The position numbers and the translations under genes were made by a program. A stretch of 64,000 nt of DNA from assembly GCF_014696065.1 (NCBI RefSeq), contig NZ_JACJPL010000031.1:248001-312000 (forward strand), written 5' to 3'. The stretch comes from Leptolyngbya sp. FACHB-261 (GTDB taxonomy: Bacteria > Cyanobacteriota > Cyanobacteriia > FACHB-261). This document shows positions 57,569 through 64,000 of the stretch, piece by piece. The notes under the pieces were generated by a model. That model had not been told where the DNA came from. It searched no databases and saw nothing but the letters and a program-made list of their open reading frames with translations. Each line of letters starts with the position of its first letter. The first letter of the stretch is position 1.

Positions 57569-59617
57569 TTACTTTGTGAGTGATGACTGAGTAGATTGAG
57601 GCATCAGAATCGTGACTGGTCCTAATGCCCAAACTCGGGTATAGGAACCTTGAGGGGTGAGCAATGTGTTCACCTCATTAGCTCCAGCCTTCAGCTCTGC
57701 TGGTTGGCGGACATTGATGATGGCACAGGGCACAAAGGCACTAAACGGGAGGTGGTCATACAGTGTCGCCGAGAGATTCTGGACATTGACATGCTCGAAA
57801 CGCACTGGGGATTGTCGATTCTGTAGAAGCACCCACCAGGGATATTCCCAGGGATCGCCTAGGGGCAGTTGAAGACCAATATCGGTGCAGTTTTGAGTCT
57901 GCAAAAAAGCAGCACCTTGCTGATAGGGCTGCTCAAATTCAGTGCGGTTATTGAAGTATTGAGCCGTTCGACTGGTATTCCAGATATTTCTGGGGCTCAA
58001 GACGACTTGACGTGATTCCACATAAGCTTGGCGATCCATTGAGAACAATAACGGGCGAGAAAAATTAAACAAAACCCAAGGTAATGCCGATAGGATTAAA
58101 ATAAAAGCAATAGCATTAGCTAGCTTATAACTGGTTAAATGAGACAAGACAACGCCCACAACTGCCGAGAAAATTACAAACAGTGGCAAATGCAAGCGAC
58201 TATGCCAGGGCTGCCATTTGAGTATAAGACAGAAGAGAAAAAAGGCACCCATGCTAGCGGCAAGATAGCACCTGAGCAACTGCTGTCTTCTTAGATTTCT
58301 CCAAATCAAGCATAATAAAACCGCTCCTAAAATCAACCACAAGTGCAATGGATTGCTGGCACTATCTTCATGATTAGACAAGCTGCGAATATGAAATTCA
58401 ACCCCTGGCCAGGTTGTACGAGGGTCGTTGATATCTACGCCTAACACTTGATGAAGCGCGTAAATAGCCCTCTCTGTGCCACGGTTGACGCTGCCGATTG
58501 GCATACTTAGGTGCAGACTAAGGTTTCTAACCAGATTTGATAAGAACGCTGGAAAGCTCCATAGACCATTGAGATACGGCGTTTGGGGATCAGAACCAAA
58601 CGGGGAGCCAAATAAACGAAAATTGCGGAGATAATAACCTGAATTAAGCACGATCACTAGAACCGTGGTTGGCAAAGCGAGCCGCCAGAGCTTCCAGCGA
58701 AAGTCTCTAAAAGCGGCCAAGAACAGCCAGATAATAAAGGGAAATGCGTAGATATAAGTAGTTCCTTTCGTCAAAAAAGCCAAGCCCAGACTAGCACTGA
58801 CTCCCAGCAAGTTCTTGAAGGTCCAAGCAGGCTTAGGTTGAACAACTGACAGAAGATAATGCACAAAGCAAACTAACCAAAAGGCAGCAACATAGTCGTT
58901 TTTGGTACTTGAGCCCTGTAGAATCCCCATTGGAATAGTTGCGGCTGTGACGGCTGCAAAAACTTGCCCTTGTAAATTTGCTCCCAGCTGTTTAGCAACT
59001 AGCGATATGCCAAGAATACTGCCAACCATGCTAAACCACTGCACCAGATTAGCCCAATAATCTCCACCGCTTAGAACGTGAAGATGTAGAATGACCCATT
59101 CAGCAAAAGGCGGCTGATAAATCTGCGGCAGATAACTAGTTGGATAGGGATTCAGATTTTTATTCTGAATCCAATGCATTACCCGAGCCAGATGATAGGT
59201 GAGAGAATCTAGGGTGTTGGGTGCGGCAACCAGGGCAATCAAGCCAACAGTAGCAGTTAGCAGAATCATACTGCTGATTAGAAGCGGGACAGAGCTGAAT
59301 CTTCTAGAGGACCAAGATTGCCTTCCGCCTTGATAAATCGTTCCTAGCAAGTTTGCTTGCTGAGTCCTTTTGCAATCGCTTAATCTACTGTAGGTGCGCC
59401 AACAAATTAGAAGCAATCCTAGATTAGCGATAAACCAGCAAGCTGCTATCCAATTAAAGTCTAACCGTTGACCGAGGTTCAAAGCCTCAGTTATGACAGT
59501 CAGTAAAACACCCCACCACACAGTTGCTGACAGTAGAGCACTGCGGTAACAGGAATTATGCTGGCAAGCAATAAGAAATAGGAGAAGCCAACTCGTTAGC
59601 AACAATACAGTAAACAT
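57569..59617 (-). CDS. Polytopic membrane glycosyltransferase-like protein
   Basis: About 682 residues from the ATG at 59617; a longer frame to 59674 exists. At least ten membrane spans are visible, starting MFTVLLLTSWLLLFLIA. The loop PNTLDSLTYHLARVMHWI after the third to fourth span, and YQPPFAEWVILHLHVLSG, recall GT39/ArnT-type lipid-linked sugar transferases with an Asp in the first loop. The C-terminal domain is soluble. It appears AT-richer than metH. Substrate unknown. Confidence 0.7.
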   Translation of the reverse strand: MFTVLLLTSWLLLFLIACQHNSCYRSALLSATVWWGVLLTVITEALNLGQRLDFNWIAACWFIANLGLLLICWRTYSRLSDCKRTQQANLLGTIYQGGRQSWSSRRFSSVPLLISSMILLTATVGLIALVAAPNTLDSLTYHLARVMHWIQNKNLNPYPTSYLPQIYQPPFAEWVILHLHVLSGGDYWANLVQWFSMVGSILGISLVAKQLGANLQGQVFAAVTAATIPMGILQGSSTKNDYVAAFWLVCFVHYLLSVVQPKPAWTFKNLLGVSASLGLAFLTKGTTYIYAFPFIIWLFLAAFRDFRWKLWRLALPTTVLVIVLNSGYYLRNFRLFGSPFGSDPQTPYLNGLWSFPAFLSNLVRNLSLHLSMPIGSVNRGTERAIYALHQVLGVDINDPRTTWPGVEFHIRSLSNHEDSASNPLHLWLILGAVLLCLIWRNLRRQQLLRCYLAASMGAFFLFCLILKWQPWHSRLHLPLFVIFSAVVGVVLSHLTSYKLANAIAFILILSALPWVLFNFSRPLLFSMDRQAYVESRQVVLSPRNIWNTSRTAQYFNNRTEFEQPYQQGAAFLQTQNCTDIGLQLPLGDPWEYPWWVLLQNRQSPVRFEHVNVQNLSATLYDHLPFSAFVPCAIINVRQPAELKAGANEVNTLLTPQGSYTRVWALGPVTILMPQSTQSSLTK

Positions 59618-59999
59618 GTTACCTACTAGGATAGACAGTTCCCAAACGCAGAATAGCTTTACTCTAAATAGCAAGAATGAGTTGAGAAGTAAACTGCGAG
59701 GTGCTTATTATTACCAATAAATAGCTTGCCATATAATAAGGACATGCTTTATGCTGACCCAAATTGTGAGTAGTTCGAACTTAAGTTGAATCCATAACGG
59801 TCACCGGAGCATCGGCGCTAGACGGTATGAAACCAGTGTGAGACTAGTCAGAGAGAACTCAGCTTACTGGGGTTAACGCGGGGATCACGCTAGGGGAAGG
59901 GCTGGCAGGGACGGGCTCAGAACTGTTACCACTGTCGCCAAGGGGCAACTGACCGTCTAAATTAAAGGGTGAGCAATCTTCGGGGTCAGCTATCGAGCT
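59618..59999. promoter_or_regulatory. Divergent region before the gene at 60000
   Basis: About 380 bases. A 10-bp palindrome AGTTCGAACT lies at 59772-59781, candidate protein-binding site. AT-rich on the left; no clear promoter. Frames inside it are not convincing. Confidence 0.4.
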
Positions 60000-60971
60000 A
60001 TGTCTCAGCCTAGAACAGTCTCTGCGGTCGATGACATTTTCAGTCAAGCCCATCAGGGGAGTGTGGCGGCGATCATTCAGGTCTTGAATGAAAAGCTAGC
60101 CGATCAGGGGATTAGAACCCGAGCGGTACGTGAGGAAGGAGTCCTGCAACTGCTGTGTGAAGCTGCCGGTACTGAGCAGCTAGAGCAGTCCAGCCTGGTG
60201 GAGAGGATTCGACAGATCTTGGAGGCAATTGCCCCTCGTGAGATTCGTCGTATCAAAATCAATAGCCGCATTGTTCGGGAGCAGCAGTTGCTCTGGCTAG
60301 AGGAAATCAACCGTGATCCTGAAGGTCAGCTCCTCTGGTCCGAAGAGATTACCCTGGCTAAGCCCAGTCTTCTCAAACGGCTAAGCCCAAGCCAGAAGCG
60401 GCCTAGGGCTAAGTTTGAGAGAACTGCCTTACCTCTGCCTTCGCCTCCTACCTTCATACGGGAAAAACATCAGTTTAGACGAGGCATCCTTGGTGGTGTC
60501 TGTTTGAGTCTGACGCTGTTGCTGCTGGGTTGGAGCCTCTCAAAGTGGGTGATCCCCAATTGGCGGCTTGGCGCAACCGAGGCAGCCTCAGTTCCTAGCG
60601 CTCCCGCTCCTACCACTCCGGCACCAGCAAAGCCAGAAGCGCTAGCAAAGCCAGAGGCAACGGTTCAGCCGAGCGTAGCCCCAGTAGCAGCACCAGCTCC
60701 AGCAGCCCCAGTCGCAGTTAAAGCTTCTGAGGATGCGTTCGCGGCAGCCGTCAGTCTTGCTGAGCGAGCAGCAGTCTCAGGCCAGGCAGCTCAAACTCCG
60801 GCTCAGTGGCTGGCTTTGGCAACGCAGTGGCAGCAAGCTTCAGAGTTGATGGCTCAGGTTACAAACACAGATGGTCGGTATCAGACGGCGCGGAACCGGA
60901 CCCTACTCTACCGGCAAAATAGTGAGGCTGCTCTGCGTCGAGCCCAGCTCAATCGCTCTCAGCCCCAATAG
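60000..60971 (+). CDS. Ala/Pro-rich single-span protein, unknown
   Basis: 323 residues. The N-terminal ~125 residues form a compact domain with AIIQVLNEKLADQGIRTRAV, REEGVLQLLCEAAG and IRRIKINSRIVREQQLLWLE. A span near ILGGVCLSLTLLLLGWSLSK follows, then an Ala/Pro-rich spacer (PAPAKPEALAKPEATV) and a Gln/Ala-rich C-terminal helical end. The N-terminal type is common in cyanobacteria in my memory, function unknown. Confidence 0.7.
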   Translation: MSQPRTVSAVDDIFSQAHQGSVAAIIQVLNEKLADQGIRTRAVREEGVLQLLCEAAGTEQLEQSSLVERIRQILEAIAPREIRRIKINSRIVREQQLLWLEEINRDPEGQLLWSEEITLAKPSLLKRLSPSQKRPRAKFERTALPLPSPPTFIREKHQFRRGILGGVCLSLTLLLLGWSLSKWVIPNWRLGATEAASVPSAPAPTTPAPAKPEALAKPEATVQPSVAPVAAPAPAAPVAVKASEDAFAAAVSLAERAAVSGQAAQTPAQWLALATQWQQASELMAQVTNTDGRYQTARNRTLLYRQNSEAALRRAQLNRSQPQ

Positions 60972-61606
60972 GTAAGTTGCAGGCAAAGGGGCTCTTTGTC
61001 TGTCCCTGATTGCTTGCAGCTTTTACGTTTTACGCCTGGGGTAGCTCTGAACTTCAGGCAAGGCGTTTTTTGCAGAACCTATTAGCAAAAGCGAGTGAGC
61101 TTGAAGCACAGCGTTGCCTTCTAAGCCCCTCCTGAGCAAAGGTTTGCTGTTCAATCGCTTTGCTCAGCAAACCTTCATGAGCTATGTGAATCAGTTGACT
61201 CTCAACCAAAAGTCAACTAAATTGCTGCGTTCATAAAACTCTAGAAAACTAAGTTATGTGAAGCTAAATAAATACTCCGTCCACTAGCTTGGAGCAGCCT
61301 CGTTGGCTGCTCCATCTTTAGACATAGCAAGCTGCAAAAGCTTCCTCATTTTGAGGCGATTTTGCAGTGTTTTATACGAGTCAACTTAACCCTTAGCCTA
61401 CTCCTTTGATAGGAGCTTTCTCTATCTCTCTAGATAAGGATGAGGAGATTGAAGCAAATAACTCTAGGAGCCACAAACCAAAATCTTTAGCTGCCGCGCA
61501 CTTTGAATCTAGGAAGGCATCAAAGTTGGTCTCAAATTGAGAGGAAGAGCAACTCGTAACAGTTGGCCGATCACACGATCGCTAAATTCCAAAAGCAAGG
61601 AAAAAT
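60972..61606. other. Structured gene-free stretch
   Basis: About 635 bases without genes. Two alternative stems share bases: 61133-61140 with 61159-61166, and 61139-61149 with 61165-61175. A 10-bp hairpin at 61290-61314 follows. This may be an sRNA or a 5' leader of the gene at 61607. Confidence 0.5.
61290..61320 (+). terminator. Terminator-like hairpin in the structured gap
   Basis: A 10-bp perfect stem (61290-61299 with 61305-61314) with loop TCGTT and TCTTT after it. It could end an unannotated RNA that starts after 60972. Confidence 0.5.
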
Positions 61607-64000
61607 ATGATGTTTCAAAGTATAGAAACCCTTCTGGCAATGCCCAGTGCTCAGTTTGGGCTTGCCCAAGCTATTCTCAATTTGCCATTGGCTCAGATTG
61701 TGCTGTCTCCAGACGAATCAGCCTTGTTTTTTCTCTCAGGACCTCAATTTTTCATCGCCTTGATCGCTGGGGTGGTCATGGCTTTTGCCTTTCAGTTTCT
61801 GTTGACGAACATATCGGTTGCAGCAGGTATTTCGGGTGGAGCCAAAGCACTAGATACTGACTCAGATGAAAGTTGGGGCAAGAGTATCCGCAAAGTCGAA
61901 GCCAAAGTGGGGCTTTGGACTCTATTTACGGTTAACACAGCTCTGTTTATCGCCTGTTTTTTAGCTGTAAAACTGACTCTGATTAACAGTGGAAGTTTGG
62001 GAGCTATTGTCGGAGTCGTGATCTGGTCAGTGTACTTTCTGCTGCTGCTTTGGGTGAGTTCGCAAGCAGTTGGCTCTCTGGTCAGTTCTGTTGTTGATAC
62101 GGCAAGCTCAGGTTTACAGGGCGTGATGGGCACAGCAGCAACCGCCCTCAGTGGTCGGGCCATCAATAACCAAGTGGTCAATACGGTGGAAGCTTCTGTT
62201 GAGGCAGCCACTCGAGAATTGCGCTCAGCAATTGCGCCAGACCGGGTGCGAGACGGCGTCGAAGATTACCTCACAAATCTGCAACTTCCTGGGTTAAATC
62301 TGGGAGCAGTTCGGAGCGGCTTTGAAACCTTGCTGCGGAGTTCGGACTTGCAATCGCTTGCTGATAGTGACCTATTGAAGCAGGTAAACCGCGAGACGTT
62401 TGTGAATTTGGTCAGCCAACGCACCGACTTCTCGAAACAAGATGTGGAGCGGGTGGCAGACCAATTAGAGACGGCCTGGAATCAGGTGGTTAAACAAGGA
62501 CGACCGCCAGAACTTCAAGCGAACCTGTTGGACTTCGTCCAATCTGCACTGCCAGAGGAGTTGAAAGGAGGGCAACTGCGGGATCGTCTTGAGCAGCTTA
62601 TTCAGCCACAGCAAAACCAGCAAAATCAACAAGATCGCCAAAACCCGCAGAAGCAAGGTAGCCTAACCAACCGAGCTTTACAGATGGGAATCGGTACTCT
62701 CATGTCGACTTTGTCTAAGAGAGTAGACCTGTCTGATCTAGGCCTGGAGAAGATTGCCGGACAGCTGAATTCTCTCAGTCAACAACTCACTGAGCAAGCT
62801 AGCAAAGTTGGCAGTGGCGCGGATGGCAATGCCTCAGCCGGGCAACCTCCCTTCAGCACCATCCGGACCGATATCGAAAGCTACCTGCTCAATTCTCCAC
62901 CCTGGCATTTGAACCGGGAAACTCTCGATCTCGAATTCAGAGAGACCATTTACGATCCAGAGGCAAACCCAGGCAACGTTCGGCAACAGTTAGAGTCACT
63001 CAATCGTGACTACTTCGTGAACGTGCTAACTCGGCGGGAAGGCATTACCCCTGAGAAAGTTAACGAAGTCGCTGATCAGCTCGAACAGATTCGCCAAGAC
63101 GTTTTTGAAACGGTGCGCACGGCTGAAGAACAAGAGCGGTCGCAGGATCTGCGCCAGCGCCTTGAAAATTATTTGCGCTCCACCTCAAAAGAGGAACTGA
63201 ATCCAGAAAACATTGAGCGCAGCTTTACCCAGTTACTGGCGGACCCAGAAGCCAGTTATGAAATACTGAGCAACCGTTTGTCTCAATTCGATCGGGAAAC
63301 GCTCAAGCAAATTCTAGTAGCCGGACGGCAAGATCTGAGCCAGGAAGAGGCAGACCAAATCTTGACTCAGCTTGAAAGCAGCCGGGATCGCTTTTTGAGT
63401 CAGTCTCAAGAAACCTGGAACCAGGCGCAAGCCCAGGCAGGCGAGTTGCGGCAACGGGTCGAAGCCTATTTGCGCGATACCAATCTAGCGGAGTTAAATC
63501 CTGAAGGCATTCAGCAGGAGCTCCGAACCTTACTCGATGATCCTCAAGCAGGATTGTCCGCATTACGAAGTCGGCTCTCACAATTTGACCGGGACACGCT
63601 GGTGCAACTGTTAACCCAGCGGGGCGACCTCAGTGAGGAGCAGGTCAACCAAGTCATCGATCAGATTGAATCAGTCCGGGATAGTATCCTGGGAGCTCCG
63701 CAACAGTTAGCCGGTCAGGCGAAAGAGCAGTACGACCGCGTCACTACTCAGATTGCAGAGTACCTACGAGGCACCAACTTAGAAGAACTCAACCCGGAAG
63801 GGATTCAGCGTGATCTGCTCACTCTACTCAGCGATCCAACCACCGGAACTTCAGCGCTGCGAGAGCGGCTCTCACAAGTAGATCGAGAAACTCTGGTGAA
63901 GTTGCTGAGCCAACGGGGCGATCTGAACGAGGAGCAAGTCAATCAGATTATTGATCAGGTACAAGAAGCCATTCGCAGCATTATCAAAGCGCCGCGGCGT
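61607..64000 (+). CDS. Membrane-anchored helical-repeat protein (3' end outside window)
   Basis: The frame runs without a stop to base 64000; 798 residues are visible. The start is the ATG at 61607 or 61610, with AAGGAA upstream. Three membrane spans at about 47-68, 102-123 and 129-152. From ~262 a helical repeat appears: RETFVNLVSQRTDFSKQ. After a Gln-rich spacer (~340-355) it is regular from residue 467, with units at 467, 563, 662 and 760. The consensus is R-[DE]-T-L-V-x-L-L-x-Q-R-x-D-L-S-E-E-Q-V-N, and ELNPEGI and RLSQ-[FV]-D recur. Similar long proteins occur in cyanobacteria, of unknown role. The repeat resembles amphipathic apolipoprotein-like helices. Function not assigned. Confidence 0.8.
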   Translation, partial: MMFQSIETLLAMPSAQFGLAQAILNLPLAQIVLSPDESALFFLSGPQFFIALIAGVVMAFAFQFLLTNISVAAGISGGAKALDTDSDESWGKSIRKVEAKVGLWTLFTVNTALFIACFLAVKLTLINSGSLGAIVGVVIWSVYFLLLLWVSSQAVGSLVSSVVDTASSGLQGVMGTAATALSGRAINNQVVNTVEASVEAATRELRSAIAPDRVRDGVEDYLTNLQLPGLNLGAVRSGFETLLRSSDLQSLADSDLLKQVNRETFVNLVSQRTDFSKQDVERVADQLETAWNQVVKQGRPPELQANLLDFVQSALPEELKGGQLRDRLEQLIQPQQNQQNQQDRQNPQKQGSLTNRALQMGIGTLMSTLSKRVDLSDLGLEKIAGQLNSLSQQLTEQASKVGSGADGNASAGQPPFSTIRTDIESYLLNSPPWHLNRETLDLEFRETIYDPEANPGNVRQQLESLNRDYFVNVLTRREGITPEKVNEVADQLEQIRQDVFETVRTAEEQERSQDLRQRLENYLRSTSKEELNPENIERSFTQLLADPEASYEILSNRLSQFDRETLKQILVAGRQDLSQEEADQILTQLESSRDRFLSQSQETWNQAQAQAGELRQRVEAYLRDTNLAELNPEGIQQELRTLLDDPQAGLSALRSRLSQFDRDTLVQLLTQRGDLSEEQVNQVIDQIESVRDSILGAPQQLAGQAKEQYDRVTTQIAEYLRGTNLEELNPEGIQRDLLTLLSDPTTGTSALRERLSQVDRETLVKLLSQRGDLNEEQVNQIIDQVQEAIRSIIKAPRR
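63005..64000 (+). repeat. Tandem ~98-codon protein repeats
   Basis: Three full units (63005-63292, 63293-63589, 63590-63883) and one partial (63884-64000), of 96, 99 and 98 codons. They are divergent at DNA level, more similar in the last two. They encode R-x-TL-x-x-LL followed by QRGDL-[SN]-EEQVNQ-[VI]-IDQ. Confidence 0.85.

Noticed and set aside
59772-59781. AGTTCGAACT as a LexA site
   Set aside because: The spacing of the GTTC and GAAC halves does not match known LexA boxes.
1-64000. CRISPR array, prophage, integron or insertion sequence
   Set aside because: No regularly spaced short repeats, transposase, integrase or terminal repeats were seen.
1-64000. tRNA or rRNA genes
   Set aside because: Scanning the intergenic gaps for T-loop GGTTCRA and cloverleaf arms gave no convincing candidate.

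Overview
The window is about 64 kb of cyanobacterial chromosome with roughly 53-55% GC by eye. The assignment rests on lineage-restricted genes: ndhL next to a DUF3007 gene and trpA, a lipoprotein PsbQ (CyanoQ), a plant-type [2Fe-2S] ferredoxin (petF), an NdbB-like type-2 dehydrogenase, a CCB2/CCB4-family cofactor assembly protein, DUF1823, a group-2 sigma factor and a GH57 branching enzyme. The palindrome GCGATCGC (HIP1), abundant in many cyanobacteria, was seen only about twice. I do not name a genus. No rRNA, tRNA, CRISPR array or insertion sequence was recognised.

Layout. 1-3.3 kb: 3' part of a glycosyltransferase, a metallophosphoesterase and a proline-rich membrane protein. 3.3-8.6 kb: minus-strand GH57 branching enzyme, clpB and an alpha/beta hydrolase, closed by a 16-bp inverted repeat. 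8.8-15.2 kb: lepB, NdbB-like dehydrogenase, M48 peptidase, rplU-rpmA, a one-domain response regulator, map and a small hypothetical. 15.7-21.6 kb: ndhL-DUF3007-trpA, HNH nuclease, cheR-type methyltransferase, mtnP, a Uma2-family gene with an overlapping membrane protein, and a cupin. 21.7-24.2 kb: a large fusion of cyclic-nucleotide-binding fold, decayed NtrC-type AAA+ domain and NapH/NosR-like membrane iron-sulfur module. 24.3-34.7 kb: alr, a tRNA nucleotidyltransferase-family enzyme, tyrA, a Ski2-like helicase coupled to a family-10-like glycosyl hydrolase, nth and a response regulator.

34.8-43.2 kb: a GyrA/ParC-type topoisomerase subunit, lipoprotein, TPR protein, priA, a low-complexity membrane protein and DUF1823. 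43.8-48.3 kb: petF, SpoIID-like protein, group-2 sigma factor, CCB2/CCB4 protein and a small conserved protein. 48.8-57.6 kb: DUF2993, exbB-exbD, psbQ, argG, a glycosyltransferase and metH. 57.6-64 kb: a polytopic glycosyltransferase-like protein, an Ala/Pro-rich single-span protein, a structured gene-free stretch, and a long membrane-anchored protein with ~98-residue helical repeats that runs off the right edge.

Most genes are housekeeping: translation, amino-acid and cofactor metabolism, DNA maintenance and photosynthetic electron transport. The most unusual items are the membrane iron-sulfur fusion at 21.7-24.2 kb, the repeat protein at the right edge, the GyrA-like subunit without a canonical GyrA box, and the alternative-stem region near 61.15 kb. 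No defence island or prophage was found.
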